A stretch of DNA of 64,000 nt, taken from positions 1-64,000 of the forward strand of contig NZ_JACKUK010000023.1 in assembly GCF_025822765.1 (NCBI RefSeq), read 5' to 3'. The translations under genes were made by a program, and so were the position numbers. Positions within the stretch are counted from its first letter, which is position 1. The number at the start of each line of letters is the position of its first letter. This stretch comes from Mycobacterium barrassiae (GTDB lineage Bacteria; Actinomycetota; Actinomycetes; Mycobacteriales; Mycobacteriaceae). Below the pieces are notes generated by a model. That model saw nothing but the letters and a program-made list of their open reading frames with translations, had not been told where the DNA came from and searched no databases. Of this stretch, positions 24,595 through 35,735 are shown in pieces.

Positions 24595-25563
24595 ATGTCC
24601 GTTGACCAAATCGTGACAATCCCGCCGCTCAACCGAGACAGGGCCCGATCGGAGGCCAAGGACTACTACCGGGCCGTCGTCGACGTCCTGGCCACCGGTT
24701 TGGTGGTGTTCGACCGCGACGGCCACATCGAGTGCGTCAACCCGGCGGCCCAACGGATTCTCGGTGTCGAGGCGCACGACCTGGTCCATGGCCAGGGTGC
24801 AGGCACCATCAGTCGGAGCATGTTCGACGCCGACGGCCGCGGGATCGGTGACGACCGCTGGTCGATGGCCCGCCGCGTGCGGACCATCCGTAAAGCTGTC
24901 GGCCGGGTGGTGGGCGTCGACCGTCCGGACGGTAAGCGAGTGTGGCTGTCCACCAGCTGGTCCCTGCTGGACCCGGTCGACTGCCACCGCTCGCCGCTGC
25001 TGGTGTCGTTCACCGACATCACCGCCGAGTTCGCGGCCAGCCGCCGGCTCGCCCATCAGGCAAACCACGACGCGCTGACCGGCCTGCCGAACCGTGCGTG
25101 TGTGCTGTCCAAACTGACCGAGGCGCTGAGCGCATCAGACGAAAGCGCTTTGGCGGCAATACTGTTCATTGATCTGGACAACTTCAAGGGTATCAATGAC
25201 ACGCTCGGCCACGAGGCCGGCGACACCGCGCTGAAGATCGTTGCGGATCGGCTGCGGCGCGCCGTGCGTCCCGACGACGTGGTGGGTCGTCTCGGGGGTG
25301 ACGAGTTCGTCGCCGTTCTGCGCGGATCCCTCACGACCGCCGACGTCGACCGCCTCAGCGAACGGATACACGCCCTGCTGTCTGAGTCGGCGACCATCGG
25401 GGGAACAAAGGTGCAGTTGGGCGCCAGCGTCGGTATCACCGAAATCGCGCCCAGCGAAGACCGCGATGCGGACGAGCTGCTGCGCGCGGCAGACCATGCG
25501 ATGTACAGCGCCAAGAAGTCGGGCCGGGGTTGCAGCCGTCGGCTCACGGGGCGGGTCGCCTGA
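24595..25563 (+). CDS. PAS-GGDEF diguanylate cyclase
   Basis: 322 residues. An N-terminal PAS sensor domain (about 25-150: VLATGLVVFDRDGHIECVNPAAQRILG) is followed by a GGDEF domain starting at HDALTGLPNR. The active-site motif GGDEF is intact at 234-238, and an RxxD product-inhibition site (RPDD, 225-228) lies five residues before it, so the protein should make cyclic di-GMP from GTP with feedback control. There is no EAL domain. No transmembrane helix is seen, so it is cytoplasmic. The MFS gene starts 1 bp after its stop and is probably co-transcribed. Confidence 0.9.
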   Translation: MSVDQIVTIPPLNRDRARSEAKDYYRAVVDVLATGLVVFDRDGHIECVNPAAQRILGVEAHDLVHGQGAGTISRSMFDADGRGIGDDRWSMARRVRTIRKAVGRVVGVDRPDGKRVWLSTSWSLLDPVDCHRSPLLVSFTDITAEFAASRRLAHQANHDALTGLPNRACVLSKLTEALSASDESALAAILFIDLDNFKGINDTLGHEAGDTALKIVADRLRRAVRPDDVVGRLGGDEFVAVLRGSLTTADVDRLSERIHALLSESATIGGTKVQLGASVGITEIAPSEDRDADELLRAADHAMYSAKKSGRGCSRRLTGRVA

Positions 25564-25564
25564 C

Positions 25565-26914
25565 ATGAGCCGGCCACTGTTCGCGCAGGGCGCGTTCTAC
25601 ACCGCGGGTGTGCAGTTGAGCAATGCGTCAGTGGTTTTGCCGTTCGTCTGCGCTCAGCGTGGCTTCGGGTGGGTCGCCGGGCTGCTCTTCCCCGTCTTTT
25701 CCATCGGCAGCATCGTCGGTAACACCACGGCGCCGGTCATCCTGCACCGGGCCCGCCATTCCAAGCACCTGGTCGTCGCCGCGGCGGCCTTGATCATGTC
25801 GCTTCTGGTCGCATCCGAAGCGGTCGAGGCACTGACCAATCACGCGGTGCTGCTGCTGCTGACGTCGGCAGGGATCGGGGTGACGGCCGGCATCAGCACC
25901 GTGGCCTTCTCCGATGTGGTCTGCACCAAACTGTCCGACGCACGGCGCGGACGGCTGCTGCTGACCCAGGGTGCTGCCGGTTCGGTGCTGGCGACAGCGA
26001 CGACACTGGTGGTGGCGCCGATGCTCTTCCCTGGCGGTTCGCCGGCCGGTCACGTCCATGTGCTCTGGCTCGGGGCCGGGGTATTGGCAATCGCCGCGGT
26101 CGCCGCGCTGTTCCTCAAGCCGGCCCAGTGCAGCCCGAAGGCGACCGCGCCGCACGGCTCGTCTCTGCAGACCTACCGGAAGGGCCTTCGCATCGCTCGC
26201 ACGCAGCCCTGGTTCCGTCGCTACGCAATCACCCATCTGACGTACGTCCCGATCCTGTTCGGCACCACCTTCCACACCCTGCGCGCCGCAGACGGCGACG
26301 TGACCCTGCATGTGCTCGTGGTGACCTCCAGCATCGGCCTGGTTGCCGGATCGGTTGTGTGGCAGTCGGTCTCGCGCAGGTTCGGCGTGCGGGGCATGCT
26401 GCTCGGCAGTGCCGCACTCAGTGCTTTCGCCGCCCTTGCCTCCACGGTCGCCGAGACACTTCGGCTGACTGCCAACGTGTGGTTGCAGACCGCCATCATC
26501 CTGATGGCCGCCATGGCGGCTCAGGCGGTGTTCACCGCGGCGATCTCCTGGATCGGCGCGTTCGCCGAGGAGGAGCACCGCGCGACGCTGATCGGATTCG
26601 CGGCCGCGATGGTGGCCGTCACGTCCGCCGCGGTGGGTGCCCTGCTGGGTCTGCTCGCGCAGGTTCCGTCCCAGGGTTGGCCGGTTCTGGTGGTGCTGAT
26701 TCTCAACGTGGCCGCCGGTTGCATGGCGCTGCGGGCTCCGGGCCCGATCACCCCGGCGGATACGGAATCAGACCCGGCTCAGGCGCGTGAGGATGACGCT
26801 GTGAACGTCATCGACGGGTACATCGACCTGTTCGCCTGTCGCGAGGCTCTTCACCCCAACGGTCCCCGCCTCGATGTCGCGGTCGCCGGCAACCAGGGCT
26901 ATCGATGCGCCTGA
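25565..26914 (+). CDS. MFS-type transporter
   Basis: 449 residues with about twelve hydrophobic helices in two halves (for example [23 protein letters not shown] early and [24 protein letters not shown] late). The fold is that of the major facilitator superfamily. There is no diagnostic substrate motif. After the last helix the frame continues about 50 residues (from [15 protein letters not shown]) antisense to the conserved 3' end of hisS, giving a 147-bp convergent overlap. That tail may be dispensable or may arise from loss of an earlier stop. Confidence 0.8.
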   Translation: MSRPLFAQGAFYTAGVQLSNASVVLPFVCAQRGFGWVAGLLFPVFSIGSIVGNTTAPVILHRARHSKHLVVAAAALIMSLLVASEAVEALTNHAVLLLLTSAGIGVTAGISTVAFSDVVCTKLSDARRGRLLLTQGAAGSVLATATTLVVAPMLFPGGSPAGHVHVLWLGAGVLAIAAVAALFLKPAQCSPKATAPHGSSLQTYRKGLRIARTQPWFRRYAITHLTYVPILFGTTFHTLRAADGDVTLHVLVVTSSIGLVAGSVVWQSVSRRFGVRGMLLGSAALSAFAALASTVAETLRLTANVWLQTAIILMAAMAAQAVFTAAISWIGAFAEEEHRATLIGFAAAMVAVTSAAVGALLGLLAQVPSQGWPVLVVLILNVAAGCMALRAPGPITPADTESDPAQAREDDAVNVIDGYIDLFACREALHPNGPRLDVAVAGNQGYRCA

Positions 26915-28033
26915 CCGGTCCGCGGCGCGCATCGCACCCTTGATGCCGCGGTCACCGTAGGACAGATCGACGCGCACCCCCGCTGCGCGCAGTCGCGCGG
27001 CCACCACCGCCAGGGTGAGCTTGGCCTGCTCGCCCAACGGGACGCCGTACACGTCGACCCGCGACGATCCACCGACCGACTTACCCTCCGCCTTGAGCGC
27101 GAGCACCGTGCGGTCGACACCGAGACCAAAGCCGATGCCGGACAGGTCCTTTCCGCCGAGCTGGCGCATCAGGCCGTCATACCGGCCGCCGCCGCCGATG
27201 CCCGACTGTGCGCCGAGCCCGTCGTGCACGAATTCGAAGGTGGTCTTGGTGTAGTAATCCAGCCCGCGCACCATCCGAGGATTGATGACATACGGCACGC
27301 CGAGCGCGTCCAGATGCGCCAGCACGGTGTCGAAGTGCTGCTTTGCCACATCGGAGAGGTGATCGAGCATGACGGGTGCGTCCGCGGTCATCTCACGCAC
27401 CTTGGGCCGCTTGTCGTCGAGCACCCGCAGCGGGTTGATCTCGGCGCGGCGCCGGGTCTCTTCGTCAAGATCCAACTTGAACAGGAAGTCCTGCAACATC
27501 TCCCGGTACTGCGGGCGGCACGTGTCGTCACCCAGCGAGGTGATCTCGAGCCGGAACCCGTCAAGTCCTAGCGAGCGGAAACCGGCATCGGCGACGGCGA
27601 TCACCTCGGCGTCCAAGGCCGGGTCGTCGACGCCGATGGCCTCCACCCCGACCTGCTGCAGCTGGCGGTAGCGGCCGGCCTGCGGGCGCTCGTAGCGGAA
27701 GAACGGCCCGGCGTAGCAGAGCTTGACCGGCAGCGGCCCGCGGTCCAAGCCGTGCTCGATCACCGCGCGCATCACCCCCGCGGTGCCTTCCGGGCGCAGC
27801 GTCACCGAGCGGTCGCCGCGGTCGGCGAAGGTGTACATCTCCTTGGAGACCACATCGGTGGACTCCCCGACGCCGCGGGCGAACAACGCGGTGTCCTCGA
27901 AGATCGGTAGTTCGATATCGCCGTAGCCGGCGCGGCGGGCCACGTCCAATAGGCCGTCGCGGACACCGACGAACTGCGCTGAGTCGGGCGGCAGATAGTC
28001 CGGGACGCCCTTGGGCGCCTGAAATTCACTCAC
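26768..28033 (-). CDS. hisS: Histidine-tRNA ligase
   Basis: 421 residues from GTG 28033, the usual length. Class II features: motif 2 around [20 protein letters not shown], the HisRS A-motif [14 protein letters not shown] and motif 3 [15 protein letters not shown] with [11 protein letters not shown]. The C-terminal anticodon-binding domain ends in [12 protein letters not shown]. Its GTG overlaps the glyoxalase II stop by one base, so the two are coupled. The last 147 bp lie opposite the MFS reading frame. Confidence 0.97.
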   Translation of the reverse strand: MSEFQAPKGVPDYLPPDSAQFVGVRDGLLDVARRAGYGDIELPIFEDTALFARGVGESTDVVSKEMYTFADRGDRSVTLRPEGTAGVMRAVIEHGLDRGPLPVKLCYAGPFFRYERPQAGRYRQLQQVGVEAIGVDDPALDAEVIAVADAGFRSLGLDGFRLEITSLGDDTCRPQYREMLQDFLFKLDLDEETRRRAEINPLRVLDDKRPKVREMTADAPVMLDHLSDVAKQHFDTVLAHLDALGVPYVINPRMVRGLDYYTKTTFEFVHDGLGAQSGIGGGGRYDGLMRQLGGKDLSGIGFGLGVDRTVLALKAEGKSVGGSSRVDVYGVPLGEQAKLTLAVVAARLRAAGVRVDLSYGDRGIKGAMRAADRSGASIALVAGDRDIEAGTVGVKSLATGEQVDVPVDDVHSVILTRLSRV

Positions 28034-28707
28034 TAGTACAAGCCTTCGAGAAACGGGTTGGTGCGGCGTTCGTGTCCGATCGTGGACTTCTCGCCGTGCC
28101 CCGGTAGTACCACGGTGTCGTCGTCGAGAACCAATAGTTTTGTGACGATCGAGCCGAGGAGGTCACGGCCGCTGCCCCCGGGCAGATCGGTGCGCCCGAC
28201 GGACTGCCGGAACAGGGTATCGCCGGTGAAGACCACCTCGTCGGGGCCCTCGGAAACGCGGAACACGACCGAGCCGCGCGTGTGCCCCGGGGTGTGGTCG
28301 ACGGTGACCGTGATGCCGCCCAGCTCCACCTTGTCGCCGTCCTTGTCCAGCTCGATGACCTGCCTGGGCTCGCGGAACAGGGCGCCGAAGGCGATCTGCG
28401 CGAGTCCGCCGAAAAACCCCCTCCCGAAGTCCTTGATCGGGTTGGTCAGCATGAACCGGTCTTCGGGGTGGATGTACGCCGGGCAGCCGTACATGTCGGC
28501 CACCTTCTGTGCCGACCAGATGTGGTCGACGTGCCCGTGGGTGAGCAGCACCGCCGCGGGCGTCAGGTGGTTGTCGTCGAGAATCTGCTGCAACCGCCCG
28601 ATCGCCCGCTGGCCCGGATCGACGATGATCGCGTCCGTTCCTGCGCGCCGAGCCAGCACGTAGCAGTTGCACGCCAACATGCCAGCCGGGAATCCGGTGA
28701 CCAACAC
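28033..28707 (-). CDS. Metallo-beta-lactamase-fold hydrolase, glyoxalase II-like
   Basis: 224 residues from GTG 28707. The binuclear metal motif THGHVDH is followed by [28 protein letters not shown] and a late [12 protein letters not shown], the glyoxalase II/persulfide-dioxygenase set. It likely hydrolyses a thioester of a low-molecular-weight thiol; in mycobacteria that thiol would be mycothiol (inference). It corresponds to Rv2581c and is coupled to hisS. It is divergent from the cyclophilin genes. Confidence 0.9.
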   Translation of the reverse strand: MLVTGFPAGMLACNCYVLARRAGTDAIIVDPGQRAIGRLQQILDDNHLTPAAVLLTHGHVDHIWSAQKVADMYGCPAYIHPEDRFMLTNPIKDFGRGFFGGLAQIAFGALFREPRQVIELDKDGDKVELGGITVTVDHTPGHTRGSVVFRVSEGPDEVVFTGDTLFRQSVGRTDLPGGSGRDLLGSIVTKLLVLDDDTVVLPGHGEKSTIGHERRTNPFLEGLY

Positions 28708-28809
28708 ACGTCCAGTTTTCCATCCCTACTGACGTGGGTCGCAACGCCACACTCAGCAACGCCTGGCACACTCGTTGCCGACCGATCAACACAAGGAGGG
28801 ACACCGGCG

Positions 28810-29682
28810 GTGCCGACCAACGAACAACGGCGGGCGACAGCGAAGCGCAAACTGGAGCGGCAGCTGGAACGCCGGGCGGCCAAGGAGCGCAAGCGTCGCC
28901 TCATCACCATCGTCGGATCCGCCGTGGCCGCCGTCATCGTCGTCGCCGCGGTGGTGGCCGTCGTCGTCACCAGGGACAACGCGGACAGCAAGAACACCGC
29001 TGCGACCGACAGCCCCACCACGACCAGCGCGGCGCCGTCCGAGGGCGGCCTGCCCGCATTCGCCGCTCCGGCAGGCCTCGGTGACAACTGCCAGTACCCC
29101 GCCTCCGCCTCGAAGGCCAGCAAGCCGGTCAAGCCGCCGCGGACGGGCAAGGTGCCGACCGAACCCGCGCAGGTCAGCGCCAGCATGGAGACCAACCAGG
29201 GCGATATCGGCCTGATGCTGGACAACGGCAAGTCGCCGTGCACCGTCAACAGTTTCGCAAGCCTGGCGAATCAGGGCTTCTTCAAGGACACCACCTGCCA
29301 CCGGCTGACCACCTCGGAGTTCCTTTCGGTACTGCAGTGCGGCGATCCGACCGGCCAGGGCACCGGCGGCCCGGGCTACCAGTTCCCGAACGAGTATCCG
29401 ACGAACCAGTACCAGCCCGACGATCCCAAGCTCGCCGAGCCGGTGGTGTACCCGCGCGGCACGCTGGCCATGGCCAATGCCGGACCGGGCACGAACGGCA
29501 GCCAGTTCTTCCTGGTGTACCAGGACTCGAAGCTGCCGCCCAACTACACGGTGTTCGGCACCATCGACGACACCGGACTTGCGACGTTGGACAAGATCGC
29601 AGCGGCGGGCACGGCCGACGGCTCGGAGGACGGTAAGCCGAAGACGGAGGTCAAGATCACGTCGTTGATGCTGGATCCGTGA
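28810..29682 (+). CDS. ppiB: Membrane-anchored cyclophilin-type peptidyl-prolyl isomerase
   Basis: 290 residues from GTG 28810, with AAGGAGG 10 nt upstream. A basic, coiled N-terminus (QRRATAKRKLERQLERRAAKERKRR in part) precedes one membrane helix (IVGSAVAAVIVVAAVVAVVV), a Ser/Thr/Pro linker and an extracytoplasmic cyclophilin domain (SASMETNQGDIGLML, GTLAMANAGPGTNGSQFFLVY, LPPNYTVFGTIDDTGLATLDKIAAAG). It corresponds to Rv2582. It should assist folding of exported proteins. Its stop overlaps the start of a second cyclophilin gene. Confidence 0.92.
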   Translation: MPTNEQRRATAKRKLERQLERRAAKERKRRLITIVGSAVAAVIVVAAVVAVVVTRDNADSKNTAATDSPTTTSAAPSEGGLPAFAAPAGLGDNCQYPASASKASKPVKPPRTGKVPTEPAQVSASMETNQGDIGLMLDNGKSPCTVNSFASLANQGFFKDTTCHRLTTSEFLSVLQCGDPTGQGTGGPGYQFPNEYPTNQYQPDDPKLAEPVVYPRGTLAMANAGPGTNGSQFFLVYQDSKLPPNYTVFGTIDDTGLATLDKIAAAGTADGSEDGKPKTEVKITSLMLDP

Positions 29683-30707
29683 CGAACCCACCCCCTCCGT
29701 ACGGCGCCTACCCGCCGCCGTACGGCGAGTACCCGCCGCCTTACGACTATTCGTCGACATCCCCCGGCTATCCGGCGCCGAAGTCGACGAACACGCTGGC
29801 CGTCCTGGCGTTGGTGTGCGCATTCGTGTTCGCACCGCTGGGGATCGTGTTCGGCCACATGTCCATGTCGCAGATCAAGAAGACCGGCGAGGAGGGCCAC
29901 GGAATGGCCCTGGCGGGCCTGATCATCGGCTACGTGATCACGGCGCTGTCCATCCTCGTGGTCGTGCTGAGCCTGTTGTTCCTGATCGCGGTGGGCCGCA
30001 CCCTGGAGAGCCTCGACGGGATGGTCCCCGACACCACCTACACGGCCGAGCCGACACCTAGAGTCGACACCGACCCACTACCCGACTTCAAGCCGCCCGC
30101 CACGCTGGGGTCCAACTGCCAATATCCGGCCACGACGGAACCGGCGAGCAAGCCCGCCAAGCCGCCGCGCACCGGTCGGGTGCCCACGACACCGGCGCAG
30201 GTCAGCGCCAGCATCATGACCAACCGCGGCGGGATCGGGCTGCAGTTGGACAACGCCAAGGCGCCGTGCACGGTGAACAACTTCGCCAGCCTGGCGCAGC
30301 AGGGCTTCTACGACGACACGACGTGTCACCGGCTGACCACCGGCCCGTCGCTCGGCGTGCTGCAGTGCGGTGATCCCAGCGGAACCGGCACAGGCGGTCC
30401 GGGCTACCGCTTCCCGAACGAGTACCCAACCAACCAATTCCGGTTGTCCGACCCGGCGCTGGAGAGGCCGCTGCTGTATCCGCGCGGCACGCTCGCCATG
30501 GCGAACAAGGGCCTCGGCACGAACGGCAGCCAGTTCTTCCTGGTGTACGAGGATTCGATGCTGCCGCCGACGTACACCGTCTTCGGCACCATCGACAAGA
30601 CCGGGTTGGCCACTCTGGACAAGATCGCCGCAGCAGGCACCTCCGACGGCAGCGACGACGGCAAGCCCAAGCAGAGCGTGACGATCGCGTCGGTGCGGCT
30701 GGACTAG
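29679..30707 (+). CDS. Second cyclophilin-type isomerase fused to a DUF4190-like membrane module
   Basis: 342 residues from GTG 29679. The N-terminus has PPYG/PPPY repeats, then two helices of DUF4190 type (LAVLALVCAFVFAPLGIVFGHM, and HGMALAGLIIGYVITALSILVVVLS) around QIKKTGEEG. A cyclophilin domain follows that closely matches its upstream neighbour (SASIMTNRGGIGLQLDNAKAPCTVNNF; GTLAMANKGLGTNGSQFFLVY). The C-terminal parts are clearly a tandem duplication while the membrane anchors differ. Coupled by a GTGA overlap. Both domains keep the SQFF core. Confidence 0.88.
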   Translation: MTNPPPPYGAYPPPYGEYPPPYDYSSTSPGYPAPKSTNTLAVLALVCAFVFAPLGIVFGHMSMSQIKKTGEEGHGMALAGLIIGYVITALSILVVVLSLLFLIAVGRTLESLDGMVPDTTYTAEPTPRVDTDPLPDFKPPATLGSNCQYPATTEPASKPAKPPRTGRVPTTPAQVSASIMTNRGGIGLQLDNAKAPCTVNNFASLAQQGFYDDTTCHRLTTGPSLGVLQCGDPSGTGTGGPGYRFPNEYPTNQFRLSDPALERPLLYPRGTLAMANKGLGTNGSQFFLVYEDSMLPPTYTVFGTIDKTGLATLDKIAAAGTSDGSDDGKPKQSVTIASVRLD

Positions 30708-30719
30708 CGCCGCTTGGGC

Positions 30720-31013
30720 CTAGCTGCTGGGCTTCGTCTCGATGTAGAACTCGACGTCATCACCGTCGACCTTGGTGATCTTCATGTCGGCGGTGTACTC
30801 GGTGCCCTCGGGCCCGGTGAACTTGCACTCGAAGGTCGTGTTCACTTTTGCTTCCACACCCTCTGGACACTTCACGTCCTTGGGTTCGAAACCTGTTTGC
30901 TTCTTCACCAGATCGACGACGGATTGCGCGGCACCCTCGGGCTTGATGGTCGACCCGCAACCGGCGATCAGCAGGGCGACGGCCGTGAGAGTGGCCACGA
31001 GAGCGGTGCGCAT
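30720..31013 (-). CDS. DUF4333 lipoprotein
   Basis: 97 residues. The signal peptide has lipobox LLIAGC, then a small domain with two Cys (VKCPEG, FECKFTG) that probably form a disulphide, ending in DVEFYIETKPSS. This is the DUF4333 pattern common in mycobacterial lipoproteins. The function is unknown. It is convergent with the second cyclophilin gene and lies 50 bp downstream of rel. Confidence 0.8.
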   Translation of the reverse strand: MRTALVATLTAVALLIAGCGSTIKPEGAAQSVVDLVKKQTGFEPKDVKCPEGVEAKVNTTFECKFTGPEGTEYTADMKITKVDGDDVEFYIETKPSS

Positions 31014-31063
31014 CGCCGAATTATGACAGAAATCGGATCCGGCGAGATTATTTGCTCAAAACG

Positions 31064-33454
31064 TCAGGCGGCCGAAGTCACGCGGTAGACGTCGTACACG
31101 CCCTCGACATTGCGCACCACGTTGAGCAGGTGTCCCAGGTGCTTCGGATCACCCATCTCGAAGGTGAACCGGCTGACGGCCACCCGGTCGTCGGAGGTCG
31201 TCACCGACGCGGACAGAATGTTGACCTTCTCGTCGGCCAGCACGCGGGTGACGTCCGAAAGCAACCGGTGCCGATCGAGCGCCTCGACCTGGATGGCGAC
31301 CAGGAACACCGACGACGGCGACGGCGCCCATTCCACGTCGATGATCCGCTCCGACTGCTGCTTCAGCGAGGACGCGTTGGTGCAGTCGGTGCGATGCACG
31401 CTGACCCCGCCGCCGCGCGTGACGAACCCCATGATCACGTCGCCGGGCACCGGGGTGCAGCACTTGGCAAGTTTGGTCAGCACACCGGGCGCGCCGGGCA
31501 CGGCCACACCGACGTCCTCGTTGCTGCGCTGACGCACCGGCATGGTGGACGGCGTCGAGCGCTCGGCGATCTCGTCGGTGGCGTCCTCGTCGCCGCCCAG
31601 TTGGGCAACCAGTCTCTGCACCACGTGCCGAGCCGACACGTGACCTTCGCCGACCGCGGTGTAGAGCGCAGACACGTCCGCGTACCGCAGCTCACGGGCC
31701 AGCGTCGCCACCTGTTCGGCATTCATCAACCGCTGCAACGGAATTCCGGCACGACGTACCTCGCGGGCGATGGCATCCTTGCCCGCCTCCAGCGCCTCTT
31801 CGCGCCGTTCCTTGGCGAACCACTGGCGGATCTTCGCCTTCGCGCGCGGCGAGACCACGAACGTCTGCCAGTCGCGAGACGGGCCGGCGTTGGGCGCCTT
31901 AGACGTGAACACCTCGACCTGGTCGCCGTTTTCGAGCTTGCGCTCCAACGCGACCAGCCGGCCGTTGACGCGTGAGCCGATGCAGCGGTGCCCGACCTCG
32001 GTGTGCACGGCGTAGGCGAAGTCGACCGGGGTCGACCCGGTGGGCAGCGTGATCAGATCGCCCTTCGGGGTGAACACGAAGATCTCCTGGACCGCCAGGT
32101 CGTAGCGCAGCGATTCGAGGAATTCGCCCGGGTCGGCGGCCTCCCGCTGCCAGTCGAGCAGTTGCCGCATCCAGGCCATGTCGTCGATCTCGGCGGCGGC
32201 GTAGCTGGCCGGAAGTCCGTTGCGGCCCTTGGCTTCCTTGTAGCGCCAGTGCGCGGCGATGCCGTACTCGGCGGTCTTGTGCATGTCGATGGTGCGGATC
32301 TGCACTTCCAGGGGCTTGCCCTCGGGACCGACGACGGTGGTGTGCAGCGACTGGTACACCCCGAACCGTGGTTGGGCGATGTAGTCCTTGAACCTGCCCG
32401 CGATCGGCTGCCACAGCGAATGCACCACGCCCACAGCCGCATAGCAGTCCCGGACCTCGTCGCAAAGGATGCGGACGCCGACGAGGTCGTGGATGTCGTC
32501 GAAGTCGCGACCCTTCACGATCATCTTCTGGTAGATCGACCAGTAGTGCTTCGGCCGGCCTTCCACCACCGCGTTGATCTTCGAGGCGTTCAGGGTGGCC
32601 GTGATCTCGGCGCGCACCTTCGCCAGATAAATGTCGCGGGACGGCGCCCGATCGGCCACCAGTCGCACGATCTCCTCGTACTTCTTCGGATGCAGGATCG
32701 CGAACGACAGATCCTCGAGCTCCCACTTGACCGTGGCCATGCCGAGCCGATGCGCAAGCGGCGCAATCACTTCCAAAGTTTCGCGCGACTTCGCCGCCTG
32801 CTTCTCCGGCGGCAGGAAGCGCATGGTCCGCATGTTGTGCAACCGATCGGCGACCTTGATCACCAAAACCCGAGGATCGCGAGCCATCGCGAGGATCATC
32901 TTGCGGATGGTCTCGCCTTCGGCCGCGGTGCCCAGCGCGACCTTGTCCAGCTTCGTCACCCCGTCGACGAGGTGGCCGACCTCCGCACCGAACTCCTCGA
33001 TCAGCGCTTCCAGGGTGTATCCGGTGTCCTCGACGGTGTCGTGCAACAGCGCCGCGATCAGCGTCGTGGTGTCCATCTCGAGTTCGGCCAGAATGTTGGC
33101 GACGGCCAGCGGATGGGTGATGTACGGGTCACCGGAGCGGCGCAACTGATCGGCGTGACGCTCCTCGGCCACCTCGTACGCGCGCTGCAGCAGCGCCAGG
33201 TTTGCCTTGGGATAGAACTGCTTGTGGACGGCGACCAGAGGTTCGAGCACCGGGTTGATGGCACTGCGCTGTGAGGTCATCCGGCGGGCCAGCCGGGCGC
33301 GCACCCGTCGGGATGCGCTGGTCCCCGTTTTTGCCGAATCCGTCTTGGAATCGGTCTTCGAATCCGCCTTGGGCAGCTCCATCGGCTGCGTTTCCGGCGC
33401 CTTGGCGTCGGGCAGCGACTGCACAGCCTGTCCCGTACCGGGGTCCTCGGCCAT
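31064..33454 (-). CDS. rel: Bifunctional (p)ppGpp synthetase/hydrolase
   Basis: 796 residues from ATG 33454, preceded by GGGAGG. After a low-complexity start ([10 protein letters not shown]) come the HD hydrolase domain (LLHDTVEDT, His138-Asp139), the synthetase domain with [10 protein letters not shown] (the RxKD form of bifunctional Rel enzymes), the TGS domain ([25 protein letters not shown]), a helical/zinc-finger-like region ([14 protein letters not shown]) and a C-terminal ACT domain. It makes and degrades the stringent-response alarmone. It is downstream of apt on the same strand (75-bp gap). Confidence 0.97.
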   Translation of the reverse strand: MAEDPGTGQAVQSLPDAKAPETQPMELPKADSKTDSKTDSAKTGTSASRRVRARLARRMTSQRSAINPVLEPLVAVHKQFYPKANLALLQRAYEVAEERHADQLRRSGDPYITHPLAVANILAELEMDTTTLIAALLHDTVEDTGYTLEALIEEFGAEVGHLVDGVTKLDKVALGTAAEGETIRKMILAMARDPRVLVIKVADRLHNMRTMRFLPPEKQAAKSRETLEVIAPLAHRLGMATVKWELEDLSFAILHPKKYEEIVRLVADRAPSRDIYLAKVRAEITATLNASKINAVVEGRPKHYWSIYQKMIVKGRDFDDIHDLVGVRILCDEVRDCYAAVGVVHSLWQPIAGRFKDYIAQPRFGVYQSLHTTVVGPEGKPLEVQIRTIDMHKTAEYGIAAHWRYKEAKGRNGLPASYAAAEIDDMAWMRQLLDWQREAADPGEFLESLRYDLAVQEIFVFTPKGDLITLPTGSTPVDFAYAVHTEVGHRCIGSRVNGRLVALERKLENGDQVEVFTSKAPNAGPSRDWQTFVVSPRAKAKIRQWFAKERREEALEAGKDAIAREVRRAGIPLQRLMNAEQVATLARELRYADVSALYTAVGEGHVSARHVVQRLVAQLGGDEDATDEIAERSTPSTMPVRQRSNEDVGVAVPGAPGVLTKLAKCCTPVPGDVIMGFVTRGGGVSVHRTDCTNASSLKQQSERIIDVEWAPSPSSVFLVAIQVEALDRHRLLSDVTRVLADEKVNILSASVTTSDDRVAVSRFTFEMGDPKHLGHLLNVVRNVEGVYDVYRVTSAA

Positions 33455-33529
33455 GGTCACCTCCCGTCCGCTCAGACGAGCGCCGATCGCGCGCCCGTCG
33501 ATAACTCATTGCGACTTCGAGGATACGGC

Positions 33530-34078
33530 TCAGATGGTGAGCAGGGACGTCACCGGTAGGGGTTCGAGCACCTCGCGACCGTTGAGCCCACCCAATTCGA
33601 GGACGACCGCCGCGGAGGCGACCGTCGCCCCGCAGTGCCGCAGCAGCTTTTCCGTTGCGGCGACGGTTCCGCCGGTGGCCAGGACGTCGTCGATGATGAC
33701 GATCGTGCGGCCGGCGAGCTCGATGCCGTCGGCCGGTAATTCCAGCGTGGCCGAGCCGTACTCGAGCTGGTAGGTCTCGCTGTGCACCGGCGGCGGCAGC
33801 TTGCCGCCTTTGCGGACCGCGAGCACACCGGTGCCGAGCCGCAGCGCCACCGCCGCGCCGAGCAGGAAGCCCCGTGCATCAATGCCCGCGACCAGATCGG
33901 CGCCCTTTGCGGTCTCGGCGAGGGCGTCGGTCACTTCGGCCAGACCGTGCGCGTCGGCCAGCAGCGGCGTCAGATCCTTGAACTGGATGCCGGGTTCGGG
34001 GAAATCGGGCACATCCCGCATCAATGAGGCGACGAGCCTCGCGATGTCTTTATCGGCTTTTGCCGCGCCAGGGGTCAC
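33530..34078 (-). CDS. apt: Adenine phosphoribosyltransferase
   Basis: About 182 residues if GTG 34078 is used; this overlaps the TGA of the upstream lipoprotein gene (GTGA). An in-frame ATG at 34108 is the alternative. [17 protein letters not shown] is the type I N-terminal signature and [20 protein letters not shown] is the PRPP-binding motif. It salvages adenine to AMP. Position between a transport lipoprotein and rel is conserved in mycobacteria. Confidence 0.94.
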   Translation of the reverse strand: MTPGAAKADKDIARLVASLMRDVPDFPEPGIQFKDLTPLLADAHGLAEVTDALAETAKGADLVAGIDARGFLLGAAVALRLGTGVLAVRKGGKLPPPVHSETYQLEYGSATLELPADGIELAGRTIVIIDDVLATGGTVAATEKLLRHCGATVASAAVVLELGGLNGREVLEPLPVTSLLTI

Positions 34079-35730
34079 TGCTCCAGCACCCAGCGATCCA
34101 TGTTCCATCCCGCACCCCATCGAGTCGGATTGCTACTCACCGCGTACATGTCTTTCGACGTCACCACGGTCCGCTGCTGACGATAAAGCGGAAGGGTCGG
34201 CATGTCAGTCCACAGGATCGATCCGCCCTCACCGAGCAGCCGCGACACTTCCTTGGGGTCGGCCGCCACCGCCAGCGCCGCGATGATGCCGTCGACACGT
34301 TCGTTGTTGTAGCGGGACAGGTTGTTGCCGTTGCCGGAATGCAAGGTGTAGGCATCCATCGCGTTGGATCCGGTCGATCCGCTGCCGGCAGCGCCACCCG
34401 TGCTGGCGAGCAGCACGTCGATCTTGTTGTCGCGCAACGTCAACGGGCCGGTGTCGTTGGTCGCGACGTCGAGCACCGTGATGCCCGCGGGCGCGCACGC
34501 CTTGGCGATGGCGCCGACCGTCGCCGCGAGCCTGGCGTTGGGACTCTGATACCCGATCCGAACGGTCAGGGGCCGTCCGTTGATCGCGGCCCGCGCGGCG
34601 TCGGGATTGGCGACGGTGAACTGGCGGCCCTCGGCCGCGCTCTCGGCCGCGCTGTAGGCGTCCTCGCTGACGGGGTTGAGGCGCGAATTCGCGATCGGCG
34701 CCGCCGCGTTGCGGGCGATCACATCGCGCGGTGTGCAGTGGGCAAGGGCGCGGCGCTCCGGTGTCTGGGACATCGGGCCCGCCGAGGCGAAGATGAGCTG
34801 CTCGATACCCGCGGACGGCGAATCGGTCCGGACGTAGTTGTCGGGCAGGTTCAACGTGCCCGACGAGCCGGCCGCGACGTCGACGACGTCGTAGGCCCCC
34901 TGGTTGATGCGGTCCTGGATGTCGGCTCCGCGCGGCCACACGGTGACCCTGGAGGTGACGGGCGGTGCTCCCCACCATTTGTCGTTGGCGACGAGCACGA
35001 CCGCGCCGTCGGAGGTCACCGAGTCGAGCTTGTACGGGCCCGACGACGGGAACTTCTTCAGATCGAGGTCCGGCTTCAGGGTCCACGTGGTGTTCCACAC
35101 CTGCGCGATGCGCTCGATCGTCGGGCCGTCGTTGTTGGTGATCGCGGTGGTGACGCCGCCGTCGCCGAGACCGAGCGCGTCGGCGATCACGTGCGACGGC
35201 ATCATCGACGTCGCGTCGAACAGCTGGCCGTAGTCGACGAATGCGCGGTCCTGCGCGAATGAGACACGTGCCTTCTTCTGCCCCGGTGAACAGTCGACAG
35301 AAGCGATATCGACGTAGCCGGCGCGGCTGGCGGCGTCGAAAAAGGGGAACCGGCCCGACTGTGCCGCCCAGGCCAGCACCATGTCGTCGCACGTGATGGG
35401 TTTGCCGTCGGAGTACACCGCGTTGGCGTTGATCTCGTAGTCCAGGATCAGCGGCGCACGCCCGACGACCGAGATCTTGCCGAAGTCGTGATCGCCGACG
35501 ATCTGGCCGTCGGGACCGTGGTAGTTGAAGCCGGTCAGCACCCGCGCGAACGCCTGCGGGCCGCCCGATGCGGCGCCGGCGACGGTGTTGGTGTTGTAGG
35601 TCGTCAGCATCCCGTCGACCGCGAAGTCAATGCTGTCGGCCGGGCCGCGCGAACACGATGACAGTCCTGCGGCGCCGACCACGAGGGCGGCGGCCAGTAC
35701 ACCCGCACGTCGCGTCCAGGCCGTGATCAT
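34075..35730 (-). CDS. ABC-type peptide-binding lipoprotein (SBP family 5)
   Basis: 551 residues. The signal peptide ends in a lipobox-like GLSSC, giving a membrane-anchored lipoprotein. The mature part follows the family 5 oligopeptide/dipeptide-binding pattern ([63 protein letters not shown]). No permease or ATPase genes are adjacent, and family 5 members without partners are known in this locus (Rv2585c). It lies 5 bp after secF and its stop overlaps apt, so it may act with the Sec genes, but that is speculative. Confidence 0.87.
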   Translation of the reverse strand: MITAWTRRAGVLAAALVVGAAGLSSCSRGPADSIDFAVDGMLTTYNTNTVAGAASGGPQAFARVLTGFNYHGPDGQIVGDHDFGKISVVGRAPLILDYEINANAVYSDGKPITCDDMVLAWAAQSGRFPFFDAASRAGYVDIASVDCSPGQKKARVSFAQDRAFVDYGQLFDATSMMPSHVIADALGLGDGGVTTAITNNDGPTIERIAQVWNTTWTLKPDLDLKKFPSSGPYKLDSVTSDGAVVLVANDKWWGAPPVTSRVTVWPRGADIQDRINQGAYDVVDVAAGSSGTLNLPDNYVRTDSPSAGIEQLIFASAGPMSQTPERRALAHCTPRDVIARNAAAPIANSRLNPVSEDAYSAAESAAEGRQFTVANPDAARAAINGRPLTVRIGYQSPNARLAATVGAIAKACAPAGITVLDVATNDTGPLTLRDNKIDVLLASTGGAAGSGSTGSNAMDAYTLHSGNGNNLSRYNNERVDGIIAALAVAADPKEVSRLLGEGGSILWTDMPTLPLYRQQRTVVTSKDMYAVSSNPTRWGAGWNMDRWVLEQ

Positions 35731-35735
35731 CGGGA

